Shown piece by piece: positions 42,728 through 55,072 of a DNA stretch of 64,000 nt (its first letter is position 1; every line of letters starts with the position of its first letter). A program made the position numbers and the translations under genes. The stretch spans positions 2,490,342 to 2,554,341 of the forward strand of contig NZ_CH672427.1 of the NCBI RefSeq assembly GCF_000153205.1. Reading direction: 5' to 3'. Origin of the DNA: Nitrococcus mobilis Nb-231 (GTDB lineage Bacteria; Pseudomonadota; Gammaproteobacteria; Nitrococcales; Nitrococcaceae). The notes under the pieces were generated by a model, which saw nothing but the letters and a program-made list of their open reading frames with translations, did no database searches and was not told the origin of the DNA.

Positions 42728-43601
42728 GCGCGAGGCGCAGCTCGGCCAGGATCTGCGGCCAAATTTGCTCCCAGCAGCACCGGTGATTGAACTCCGTGAA
42801 GACGCGAATCTCGGCGGCCGACTCTCTCCTAATGCCGGCCCGAGTAACCGCTGCGGGAACAATGTGATCGTGACCGCCGACTAGATGCCACTGCAGTATC
42901 GTCGATGGCAGCGGGAGCAGCGTTGTGGGGTCTAACGAGCGGGTAAGGGGAAGGTATTGGTGGTGGGCGGTCCACCGTCGATGGTCGAGGTTGGCTGCGA
43001 TAGTGACCAAGGCAAGTACATCATCGCGACGCTGAGCCACGAGTCGGGCAAGGGTACCGCCGCCGCTGTAGCCGATAAGTACCAGCTTGTTTGCTCCAAG
43101 GCGGGTGCGGGCGGTGTCCAGCCCGCGGCTCATCGCCTCTACGACCTGATCGGAATAGCGGCCGTAGGTCCATAGCGCCGGATCGCATACCTCCGGCATG
43201 GTCTCGTGTCCGTAGCAAGGTCGGTTCAGTTGCAAGCTTGGCGCAGGATCGAGTGCCATCAGCCGCAAGGCCAGCGCGTGCCGTGGACTGGGATCGGCCG
43301 CCGGGTATCGGCCCTGCATCCATGGCGTTCCATCGCCGCTGAAGTAGACGTGAAGGGGTTGTTCGTCGGCATCGTGCCGGAGGGCGAGATAAACGATGAG
43401 CTTGTAACGGCCTGTATCGATGGCCGCAAGGGAAAACCCGTGAGCCTCAGCGGTCTCTGAGAGCCGAGCGCCTGGAGTGGCGCAGCCGGTTACCAGCATT
43501 ATACTGAACCAAAAGAAGGCAAGATAGGATCCGCAGAGGCGGGGGTAGATCCCTGCAGGCTTGATAATGATTCGTGGCTCTGTGCGTCGCCGTCCTAGCA
43601 T
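42708..43601 (-). CDS. Lipoprotein alpha/beta hydrolase
   Basis: A 297-residue serine hydrolase that seems to be a lipoprotein: a membrane segment (SYLAFFWFSIMLVTGC) ends at Cys40 within a good lipobox (VTGCAT). An ATG inside (MLVTGC) would be too short for a signal. The nucleophile elbow is GYSGGG with Ser179; Asp245 in GGHDHIVP and His273 in FNHRCCW complete a plausible triad. PYWTYGRYS-like LWTYGRYSDQVVEAM may form the lid. It faces ppkA convergently and is divergent from the caspase-like lipoprotein with about 120 bp between their starts. Substrate unknown; esterase or lipase activity at the envelope is inferred. Confidence 0.72.
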   Translation of the reverse strand: MLGRRRTEPRIIIKPAGIYPRLCGSYLAFFWFSIMLVTGCATPGARLSETAEAHGFSLAAIDTGRYKLIVYLALRHDADEQPLHVYFSGDGTPWMQGRYPAADPSPRHALALRLMALDPAPSLQLNRPCYGHETMPEVCDPALWTYGRYSDQVVEAMSRGLDTARTRLGANKLVLIGYSGGGTLARLVAQRRDDVLALVTIAANLDHRRWTAHHQYLPLTRSLDPTTLLPLPSTILQWHLVGGHDHIVPAAVTRAGIRRESAAEIRVFTEFNHRCCWEQIWPQILAELRLALIRVGR

Positions 43602-43718
43602 TTTGAACCGCTGTTGGGAGGTTCTTTTGCTAAAAAGATACTAGCTCAGCCGGAAGGAAACAGGCAGGCAGCCGTGAGACTATTTTCATTCATTTCTCCC
43701 AAGAGTCTGATTTGGCCC

Positions 43719-45362
43719 ATGGCTCGTTCCGGAGGCTGGGGGAGTGCTCTGGCGCTGATCGTGCTGATCGGTGGTTGCGCCGCCGGTGGCCCCGATTGGA
43801 GGAGTGCTGGCGAGGCGGCACGAGAGGGATCCGCGTCGGTGGACGACCTCCAAATTGTCGACTGTCTGCTGCCGGGGCAAGTGCGTAAGCTGGGCAAGAT
43901 GACCTACCTGACAGCCCGCCGGCCGGTGCGCACAACGGCGGTGGATTGCCGGATCCGTGGCGGCGAGTACGTTGCCTATGACCGAGCGGATTACCGCTCG
44001 GCGCTGAATGTTTGGCTGGAGCGTGCCGAGGCGGGCGAGGCTGAGGCGCAGAACTATGTTGGCGAGATCTTCGAAAAGGGTTTGGGACGTGAGTCTGACT
44101 ACGTATCGGCGGCGCAGTGGTACCGCAAGGCGGCTGAGCAGGACTATACACGAGCCCAAATCAATTTGGGCTACCTCTATGAGAAAGGGCTTGGGGTCGA
44201 GCGAAAGATCGCCACTGCTCTGAATTGGTACCGGCGCGCCTCCGGACTCTCCGGCGACAAGCTTGTCTACAATTCAGAACTTGAGAAGGCAGTAGCGGAG
44301 CAGCGCAAGGAGCTCCAGGCAAAGATCGAAGAGGCACAACAGCAGGCAGAGGTGCTGAATAGACAGCTCCAACGCCTGACGGAGGACCGAATAGCACTGC
44401 AGCGACAAGGGGAGTCCGCAGCGGTCCAGTTGGCTGCCGCCCAGCAGCAGATTAAGACACTAAAGCAGCTCTATGCCCGTGCCCGCAGGGAGCGCCAAGA
44501 CTCTGAGAAACAGCTTTCATCGTTCCCGAAGGCGCGCTCGAACGTCGTTCCCCGTCCGAGTCGGCAGCCCCGTGTGGAGCAGGATACGCGGATACTGCAC
44601 GACATCAATTTCGGTCGCTACTACGCGCTGATCATTGGCAATCAGGACTATCTGTACCTTGAGGATCTGGACTCGCCCATGGCCGACGCAAGGCGTATGC
44701 AGCAGATCCTGGAGCAGCGCTACGGTTTTAGTACCTTTCTGCTGCCAAATGCGGACGAGAAGCAGATTCTCAATGCCCTCAACGACCTATACGACCAACT
44801 AGGGCCGCAGGACAATCTACTGATCTATTACGCGGGCCACGGTAATCTGAGCGAACGTGACGAAGGCCGTCGGCGCCGTGGCTACTGGCTGCCCGTAAAC
44901 GCCCAACCCAACCGATTTGCGAACTGGATCAACAACTCCGTCGTCAGCGACCACCTTGATCGCATACGGGCTCGCTCGATCATCGTGGTGGCTGACTCAT
45001 GCTACGCTGGGACCATGGCGTCCGAGCGCAGCCCCTTACTTCTCGGCAGTGCTCAGGCTCAGCTTTCCGAGGAGGGGATCAGGCAGGGTATAGCGCGTCG
45101 CTCCCGCATGGTGATTTCCTCCGGCGGCGTGCAACCGGTGCTCGATACTCTGGACGGGCAGCATTCCCTGTTCGCCCGGTCCTTGATCGGTGTGCTCAAG
45201 TCCAACGATCAGATTCTGCGGGACAATATGTTATTCGCTCGGGTGGCGGTCAACGTGCGGCGTCGAGCTCAGGCGAACGGCGTTGAGCAAACCCCGGAGA
45301 TGCGCCCAATTCGGGCCGCCGGTCATGAAGGCGGTGACTTTTTTTTCGTTCCAGCGCGATAG
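43719..45362 (+). CDS. Sel1-repeat lipoprotein with caspase-like (C14) peptidase domain
   Basis: A composite 547-residue protein. From the ATG at 43719 the lipoprotein signal is ideal (MARSGGWGSALALIVLIGGC, Cys20), with no Asp at +2, so outer-membrane sorting is expected. A GTG at 43674 or TTG at 43614 would only lengthen the signal. Two Sel1 repeats follow (AQNYVGEIFEKGLG, AQINLGYLYEKGLG), then a coiled coil of about 80 residues rich in Gln and Glu. Last is a caspase-like domain with the catalytic pair His374 (YYAGHGN) and Cys428 (VVADSCYAGT). The intact dyad suggests an active cysteine peptidase facing the periplasm. It lies next to the T6SS regulatory genes, but no family member is known to me as a T6SS component. 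Confidence 0.8.
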   Translation: MARSGGWGSALALIVLIGGCAAGGPDWRSAGEAAREGSASVDDLQIVDCLLPGQVRKLGKMTYLTARRPVRTTAVDCRIRGGEYVAYDRADYRSALNVWLERAEAGEAEAQNYVGEIFEKGLGRESDYVSAAQWYRKAAEQDYTRAQINLGYLYEKGLGVERKIATALNWYRRASGLSGDKLVYNSELEKAVAEQRKELQAKIEEAQQQAEVLNRQLQRLTEDRIALQRQGESAAVQLAAAQQQIKTLKQLYARARRERQDSEKQLSSFPKARSNVVPRPSRQPRVEQDTRILHDINFGRYYALIIGNQDYLYLEDLDSPMADARRMQQILEQRYGFSTFLLPNADEKQILNALNDLYDQLGPQDNLLIYYAGHGNLSERDEGRRRRGYWLPVNAQPNRFANWINNSVVSDHLDRIRARSIIVVADSCYAGTMASERSPLLLGSAQAQLSEEGIRQGIARRSRMVISSGGVQPVLDTLDGQHSLFARSLIGVLKSNDQILRDNMLFARVAVNVRRRAQANGVEQTPEMRPIRAAGHEGGDFFFVPAR

Positions 45363-45469
45363 CCGAGGTTACCGCCTGCTTTACTGCGTCGGTGCGCGGC
45401 TAGGCAAGATTCTTGATGCTACAGTTGCAAATAATCATCGTCGATATGTCCAAGCCCTTATTGGATTGA

Positions 45470-46150
45470 ACCCTGCAGTTTGGCCGGTGCGTTGGCCTCA
45501 GGGGTGATCATCGGCGCATTTCTCGGCATGGAGCCAGTGTTCGCAAGGACAGCGGCTTTTCCAGTCTGGAAATAGCGCTGTTCATGGCGCTGACGCTCTC
45601 CGGCGGTTTTTTGTTGCAGTGGCCTATCGGTCTGCTCTCGGACCGCTATAGCCGGCACAGCGTGCTCCCGGTGATCGCGTTATGCGTCGCCGCGCTCAGT
45701 GTGTCCATTACCTTTATTACGGGCCGCAGCACCGGTGCGGTCATTGCATTGGCTGTGCTCTGGGGCGCGTTTTCATTCACGCTCTACCCGCTCTCGGTTG
45801 CCCTGGTCAATGATTACGTGGACTCCTCTCAGTTCGTGCAGGTCAGTGCCGGCCTACTATTGGCCAGTTCTCTGGGCATGATCGCCGGCAGCTTGGTGGC
45901 GCTTGGGCAGCTCATGGCAGTTATGGGTGCCGGCGGGCTGTTTTGGACCGTGGTTGCGACCTCTTTCGGCCTGGCTTATTTACCGGGCTACGTCGGCGTA
46001 GGCAAAGGCCAAGAGGGCCCGCTGAACCCTCGCCCTATCAGGTTCTGCCGCGCAACTCTCCCTATGCCTCGACTTTGGATCCGCGTGGCGATGCGGTGTA
46101 CAACTGGAACTGGGTTTCGAAGACCCGTAAACGCCGGTGCCGAATTCCGA
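45470..46150 (+). pseudogene. Decayed MFS transporter (C-terminal half, at least two frameshifts)
   Basis: Translation in pieces gives an MFS protein of the YcaD type. The pieces are SLAGALASGVIIGAFLGMEP from 45477, then after a frame change near 45540 the segment KDSGFSSLEIALFMALTLSG up to about 46000. A second frame change leads to the normal C-terminus (YQVLPRNSPYASTLDPRGD). The N-terminal half is missing. The conserved loop GLLSDRYSRHSVLP is intact. No reading frame spans the whole, so the gene is dead. The region 45363-45470 shows nothing recognisable. Sequencing errors could mimic a single frameshift but not the missing half. Confidence 0.75.
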
Positions 46151-46345
46151 CACGCAGGTGAGGCCGGCTCGGTCGAAAGTGGCGGCGTTGGAAAATAGAG
46201 CAAGCTCCGCGTGGTGCGCGCGGCTCGCTCGCACAGAGTGGCACACTGGGCTCGCCTGCGGGGGCTCGGCCTGGAGGCGACTTGGCGTTGGCCGGTATTC
46301 AGCTTAGGATGCCATGCACCAGAGGCCGCAAGCGGAGGAGAATCG

Positions 46346-46735
46346 GTGCGTGCATTGCGCTTTACGCGGTTTTGGCAGGCCACCGCATGGCTGCTGCTGG
46401 CGGCGGTGGTGCTCATGTCCTTGATTCCCGGGCCGCCTAGCCCGCCGGTTCTGACCTGGGATAAATCCCAGCACGCCTTCTCCTGGGGTTTGCTTGCCTG
46501 GTGGTTTCTGCAAGCCTGGGAGGGGCGCCGTCCTGTGGGTTGGTGCCTGTTCCTGCTCGCGGCGGCGGCATTGGTGGAGCTGCTGCAAGGGACAACCGGT
46601 TACCGAGTCGCCGACTCGCTCGATATGCTCGCCAATACCGTGGGTTTGGTGATTGGCTTGATGCTCTGGTACACGCCAATAGGCGGTACTTTTCACTGGA
46701 TGGAGCACTGGGTATTCGGGCGGCCCTACCAATGA
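46346..46735 (+). CDS. VanZ-like membrane protein
   Basis: A 129-residue membrane protein. The GTG at 46346 has a strong GGAGGAG ribosome site; the longer open frame to the left is not supported. Four hydrophobic segments are seen (TAWLLLAAVVLMSLIPG, SWGLLAWWFLQAW, WCLFLLAAAALVELLQG, LANTVGLVIGLMLWY), with WDKSQHAFSWG and RVADSLDMLANTVG as the VanZ family motifs. The family's role is unknown in most bacteria; the name comes from a teicoplanin-resistance gene. It follows the dead MFS gene and faces the 5-oxoprolinase gene convergently. Confidence 0.75.
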   Translation: MRALRFTRFWQATAWLLLAAVVLMSLIPGPPSPPVLTWDKSQHAFSWGLLAWWFLQAWEGRRPVGWCLFLLAAAALVELLQGTTGYRVADSLDMLANTVGLVIGLMLWYTPIGGTFHWMEHWVFGRPYQ

Positions 46736-46812
46736 ACCGGTCGCTACCTGCGGAACCGCCGCGCCTTACGGAGGCTCCATAAGCGCCAAATAGGGTGGCC
46801 CATCAAGCGGGC

Positions 46813-50460
<3,648 letters not shown>

Positions 50461-50546
50461 TGGATGGCACCTTCTTGAGACATGTGCTCTGGGTGGGCGC
50501 TAAGCGGAGCTGAATTTCCCCTGAACCGATTGCTCGATATGATCGG

Positions 50547-53500
50547 CTAATATCCCGGAGCCGGCGAGGTTTGCCCAGGCTCGCCCTCGGCGTTTTCCAC
50601 TCTAACGTGTCCTTGGCTGCGGCTGTGATCACGGGCGAATAGGGCATAGAAGGCCGGCAGTACGAACAGCGTGAACAGTGTCCCGATACCAAGGCCTGTG
50701 GCGACGGTCAGGCCGATGTTGAATCGGCTCACGGCGCCGGGGCCGCTTGCGGTGAGTAACGGCAGCATGGCCACCACCATGGACACGGTAGTCATGATGA
50801 TGGGGCGCAAGCGGATAGCGGCCGCCTCTTCTACCGCGGCTCGCTTCGAGAGCCCTTGGGTTTGCTGCAGTTGGTTGGCGAATTCCACGATCAGAATGCC
50901 ATTTTTCGATACCAAACCGATCAGAGTGATCAGTCCGACCTGAGTGTAAATGTTCACCGAGGCGAAACCCAGGGTGATAAAAATGAGCGCACCGGCGATC
51001 GACATGGGAACCGATACCAGGATAATGGCCGGGTCCCGCCAGCTCTCGAATTGGGCCGCGAGTACGAGGTAGATTATTAGCAGGGAGAGAAAGAAGGTGA
51101 CGACCAGCGCGCTACCTTGCTGGGCATACTGGCGCGAGCTGCCCGTGTAATCGTAACTGAATCCCATAGGAAATTGCGTCTCGGCTTGACTCTGCAGGTA
51201 GCTCAAAGCATCACCGAGTGCCACACCCGGGGCCGTTACGCCCTCGACCGTCAGGGCATTGAGCTGCTGGAACTGAGTGCGTTTGCTCGGCTCGACGCTG
51301 CGTTGGAAGGTGACGATCGTAGAGAGGGGGACGAGATTCCCTGTGCCGGTTTGTAGATAATAGTTATCCAGCATTTGGGCATTCAGGCGGAAACGGCGCT
51401 GCACCTGCGGGATTACTTTGTAGCTGCGTCCCTCGAGGTTGAACCAATTGACATAGCCGCCGCCGAGCATGCGCGCGAGGTTTCGCCCGACATCGCTCAT
51501 CGTGATGCCGAGATCTCCTGCCCGATCCCGGTCCACGGCCAACGTGATCATCGGCCGATCGAAGTCGATCGATTTGCGCAGGAACGTGAACTGGCCGCTT
51601 TGCATGGCGTTGTCGATGAGTTGATCGGCCACCCGGTCGAGCTGCTGATAGTTCGCATCCGTTGTGATGACGAATTGGATCGGTAGCCCGCCGCCGGCGC
51701 CGGGTAGGCTGGGGCGTGGGAAGATTGCGATCTGAAAGCCCGCCACGTCTTGCAATTTGCTCTGCAGCTCGGGTTGGATCTGCATCTGCGTGCGGGCGCG
51801 CTGGGGCTGGGGCGGCATTTTGAAGCCACCGAAGGTGGTATCGGACTCGCGTCCCAGGATATAGAAGCTCTCCTGGTACTCCGGAATGGTCTCGAAAATC
51901 TGTTGAATTTCATGCGAGTAGACCTCGAGATAGTCCAGCGTGGCCGTGCGGGGGGCTGTTGCCTGGAAGAATAAAATCGCTTGATCTTCGGTGGGGGCGA
52001 GTTCGTTTTGACTGGTGGTGTACATGAAGTAGATGCTCGCCAGTACCGCGAGGCCGAAAATCACGGTGATCGCTAGGGTGTCGAGCGAGCTGTGCAGCAG
52101 GCGTTGATAAGCCCGGGCGAGCCCGCCGAAGGAGCGCTCCACGGCCCGCTCGAAGCGCCCCGGCTGGCCGTGCGCCTTGAGCACCTTGGAGGAGAGCATG
52201 GGTGAGAGCGTCAATGCGACGACGCCCGAGATGAGTACGGCGCCGGCCAGGCTGAAGGCGAATTCGGTGAATAGGGTTCCTACCAGGCCGCCCATGAAGC
52301 CGATCGGAGCATAGACTGCTACCAAGGTCGTGGTCATCGCCAGGATCGGCAGCCCGAGTTCGCGAGCCCCTTCGATGGCCGCTTGAAACCGGGGTTTGCC
52401 CTGCTCGATGTGGCGGTGCACGTTTTCCACGACGATGATGGCATCGTCCACCACTAAGCCGATGGCGAGCACCATCGACAGCAACGTCAGCAAATTGAGC
52501 GAAAACCCCATCAGCAGCATCAGGAAGGCGCCGCCGATCAGCGAGAGCGGAACCGCGACTGCCGGGATCAGGGCGGCGCGTATCGAGCCCAAGGTGAGAT
52601 AAATCACCAGCAGCACGATCAGCACGGCCTCGGCAATCGTGCGATAGACCTCGTTGATGGAGTCCTTGATGAAGGTGCTGGCGTCGTAGGGCAGGACTAC
52701 ATTGAGCCCTTCGGGCATCTGCGCGCGGATGCGCGGCAAAATGTCCTGGACGCGCTCGGCGACGCCGAGCGGGTTGGCGCCGGGCGCCTGTTCGACACCG
52801 ATGAATACCGAGGGGCGGCCTTGATACCAGGTGGCGGAGTCGTAATCCTCGGCTCCGAGTTCGGTGCTGGTAACGTCGCGCAGGCGCACCAGCGTACCTT
52901 TGCCCTGGCGCACCACCAAGTTCTCGAAGCTGCGAGGCGCGCTGACATCGGTGGTCGCGGTCAGATTGATGGCGACGTATTTGCCTTTAGTCTGCCCCAC
53001 TCCGGCGAGGTAGTTGTTCTCCCGCAGCACGTCGGCCACGTCCTCGGCGGTGATATCGAGAGCGGCCATACGCTGTGGGTTCAACCAGATGCGCATGGCG
53101 AAAGTCTTGTTGCCGATCAAGCGCGCCTTGGCGACCCCGGGCAGCGCCTGGAGCTGGGGCTGAGCGACCCGCAGCAGATAGTCCGTGATTTGCGGCAACG
53201 ACATCGTGTCACTGTAAAAGGCGAGATACATCAGTGCCGTGGTATCGCCGGTAGTGGAGTCGATGACCGGATCCTCGGCGGCTTCCGGCAGCACATTGCG
53301 CTGGCTTGCGACCTTGGCTTGGATCTCGGCGACGGCGGCGTTGGCGTCGTAGTTTAGCTGCATATGCGCTTCGATCGTCGATTGTCCCAACGCGCTGTTG
53401 GAGAGCAGATAATCGATGCCTTGCGCCTCCGCTATGGCCTGCTGCAGTGGCTGGGTTACGAAGCCCTTGACCAGTTCGCTGCTCGCACCCGAGTAAGTGG

Positions 53501-53645
53501 TGGAGACGGTTACTACCGTGTTCTCGGTCTCGGGGTACTGACGCACTTCGAGCAGTCCCAGCGCGCGCAGCCCGACGATCAATATGAGCAGACTGACGAC
53601 ACTGGCCAATACCGGCCTATGGATGAAGAGATCGGTGAGTTTCAC
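50547..53645 (-). CDS. RND multidrug efflux permease (HAE1/MexB type)
   Basis: An inner-membrane proton-driven drug exporter of 1032 residues. The GTG at 53645 overlaps the stop of the adaptor gene (GTGA), so the earlier part of the open frame is not used. The start LTDLFIHRPVLASVVSLL is typical. The fourth membrane helix has the proton-relay pair in GLVVDDAIIVVENV, and the C-terminal half repeats the layout (AGALIFITLGFASVNIYTQV, LIGLVSKNGILIVEFANQ). Porter-domain signatures such as ALDITAEDVADVLRENN are present. No outer-membrane channel gene lies beside it, so a TolC-like protein from elsewhere must serve. Confidence 0.93.
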   Translation of the reverse strand: MKLTDLFIHRPVLASVVSLLILIVGLRALGLLEVRQYPETENTVVTVSTTYSGASSELVKGFVTQPLQQAIAEAQGIDYLLSNSALGQSTIEAHMQLNYDANAAVAEIQAKVASQRNVLPEAAEDPVIDSTTGDTTALMYLAFYSDTMSLPQITDYLLRVAQPQLQALPGVAKARLIGNKTFAMRIWLNPQRMAALDITAEDVADVLRENNYLAGVGQTKGKYVAINLTATTDVSAPRSFENLVVRQGKGTLVRLRDVTSTELGAEDYDSATWYQGRPSVFIGVEQAPGANPLGVAERVQDILPRIRAQMPEGLNVVLPYDASTFIKDSINEVYRTIAEAVLIVLLVIYLTLGSIRAALIPAVAVPLSLIGGAFLMLLMGFSLNLLTLLSMVLAIGLVVDDAIIVVENVHRHIEQGKPRFQAAIEGARELGLPILAMTTTLVAVYAPIGFMGGLVGTLFTEFAFSLAGAVLISGVVALTLSPMLSSKVLKAHGQPGRFERAVERSFGGLARAYQRLLHSSLDTLAITVIFGLAVLASIYFMYTTSQNELAPTEDQAILFFQATAPRTATLDYLEVYSHEIQQIFETIPEYQESFYILGRESDTTFGGFKMPPQPQRARTQMQIQPELQSKLQDVAGFQIAIFPRPSLPGAGGGLPIQFVITTDANYQQLDRVADQLIDNAMQSGQFTFLRKSIDFDRPMITLAVDRDRAGDLGITMSDVGRNLARMLGGGYVNWFNLEGRSYKVIPQVQRRFRLNAQMLDNYYLQTGTGNLVPLSTIVTFQRSVEPSKRTQFQQLNALTVEGVTAPGVALGDALSYLQSQAETQFPMGFSYDYTGSSRQYAQQGSALVVTFFLSLLIIYLVLAAQFESWRDPAIILVSVPMSIAGALIFITLGFASVNIYTQVGLITLIGLVSKNGILIVEFANQLQQTQGLSKRAAVEEAAAIRLRPIIMTTVSMVVAMLPLLTASGPGAVSRFNIGLTVATGLGIGTLFTLFVLPAFYALFARDHSRSQGHVRVENAEGEPGQTSPAPGY

Positions 53646-54745
53646 TCGTTGACGACCTTCCCGGCCTGGAGCGCGACGGAGTTGTCGATTCGAACCGGCT
53701 GGCCGTTGCGCAGTTTTTGTTGGCCGGCTTGGACCACCCATTGTCCTATTTTCAGGCCGTTGACGATCTCCACCCGGCCCTGTTGAATCGCGCCGGTGGT
53801 GATTTGGGTGCGATGGACGATTTGTTCACCGTTCTTGTCTTGCTGGATACGAAAGACGAAATCTCCGTATGGGTTATAGCTTACGGCGGTGCGCGGGATC
53901 GTCAGCACTTGCCGTGGCGCGCCTTGCTCGGTGGTGACCTCGGCGAACATTCCAGGTCTGAGCCGGCCATCCGGATTCTGCAGGGTGGCGCGAGTCTGAA
54001 TTGAGCGCGTGGCCGGGTTTACCGCGGCGTCGACAGCCGTGATCCGGCCGACGAAGGTTTCGTTTGGATAAGCGCTCACTGTTACTTGTACCGTTTGGCC
54101 CTCTTGCAGCTGATTGAAATGCCGTTCCGGGAGCGTGTAGTCGACGAAGATGGGGGTCAGTTGCTGGATTTGGACGATTTTCGTGCCGGGTGAGAGATAC
54201 TGGCCCAGGTTCACCTCGCGTATGCCCAGCAGACCGGCGAACGGCGCGCGTATGGTCTTTTTGTTGATCAACGCCTCTTGTGAGGCCACCTTGGCCTTGG
54301 CGCTCTCGTACCGTGTCTTGGTCTCATCGTAAGCCGATTGCGAGATGGCCCGCCTCGGCAGCAGCCGCGCATTGCGCTCGAGCTGCAACTGCGCCAAGCG
54401 CATATCGGCCTTGAGCCCGTCCAAATCGGCGCGATCCACGGCGGCGTCGAGCTGTACCAGAATGTTCCCCTTGGCAACCCGTTCGCCGGACTTGAACCGG
54501 ATTTCTTCGACCTTGCCGGCCACTTCGGTGGTCACATCGGTGCCGTTGATGGCCACTAGGCTGCCTACGGCGCTCAGGGTCGGTTGCCAGTGCACGGCGG
54601 TCACCTCTGCAGAGGACACCGTGGTCGGCGGTGGCGGTTGGGACTGCAGCGCCTGGCTTTGCTGCCGCTGCAGGTACTTCCAGCCAAAGACCCCGCCGAA
54701 CAGCAAGGCGAGCAGCAAGATGACGAGAACGAGGCGCTTGACCAT
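53642..54745 (-). CDS. RND efflux periplasmic adaptor
   Basis: The membrane-fusion partner of the RND pump, 367 residues, held by one N-terminal membrane segment (LVLVILLLALLFGGVFGW, about residues 5-22). The lipoyl-type pieces are seen on both sides of a short hairpin: DVTTEVAGKVEEIRFKSGER and IRAPFAGLLGIREVNLGQYL. The helix between them reads DLDGLKADMRLAQLQLERNA. The beta-barrel includes FVDYTLPERHFNQLQEG. It is translated just before the permease (four-base overlap). It lacks a lipobox, so it is anchored by the helix rather than by lipid. Confidence 0.93.
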   Translation of the reverse strand: MVKRLVLVILLLALLFGGVFGWKYLQRQQSQALQSQPPPPTTVSSAEVTAVHWQPTLSAVGSLVAINGTDVTTEVAGKVEEIRFKSGERVAKGNILVQLDAAVDRADLDGLKADMRLAQLQLERNARLLPRRAISQSAYDETKTRYESAKAKVASQEALINKKTIRAPFAGLLGIREVNLGQYLSPGTKIVQIQQLTPIFVDYTLPERHFNQLQEGQTVQVTVSAYPNETFVGRITAVDAAVNPATRSIQTRATLQNPDGRLRPGMFAEVTTEQGAPRQVLTIPRTAVSYNPYGDFVFRIQQDKNGEQIVHRTQITTGAIQQGRVEIVNGLKIGQWVVQAGQQKLRNGQPVRIDNSVALQAGKVVNE

Positions 54746-55072
54746 GGCGGCGAGTCCTTATGATCGGACGATCGGCGAGTCGGCGGCCGGTTGATGAGCC
54801 GACTGGCCAGGAGCGGCTGCTGGTTTCGGCAGAGTGCTAAGCACGCAGTTGACCATCCTTTTCCCTACATCCCTTTTTCCCTAGGGGCCGCAATGGTCCG
54901 CTCGATTCCCTGCTCTTTCACCGACGAGGCCGGGTCGTCTCGTGGCAGTACGGCATTGCGCCGTACACAAGGGTAGGAGGTTTATAGCGAACCTCGGCGC
55001 TTCGACCGCTTGCGGCGCGAACCGTTTGGCCGCACTCGATCGTAACGTCCGCTCGCCACGAAGATAGGATAG
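54746..55072. promoter_or_regulatory. 327 bp leader of the RND operon with two small palindromes
   Basis: No gene is seen. GATCGGACGATC (54762-54773, five-base arms) lies 17 bp before the adaptor start, and GTGCTAAGCAC (54834-54844, five-base arms) lies further up. Either could be an operator for a TetR- or LysR-like regulator, but none is encoded nearby. No strong -10/-35 pair was found. No clear terminator follows the protease gene, whose stop is at the right end. Confidence 0.3.
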
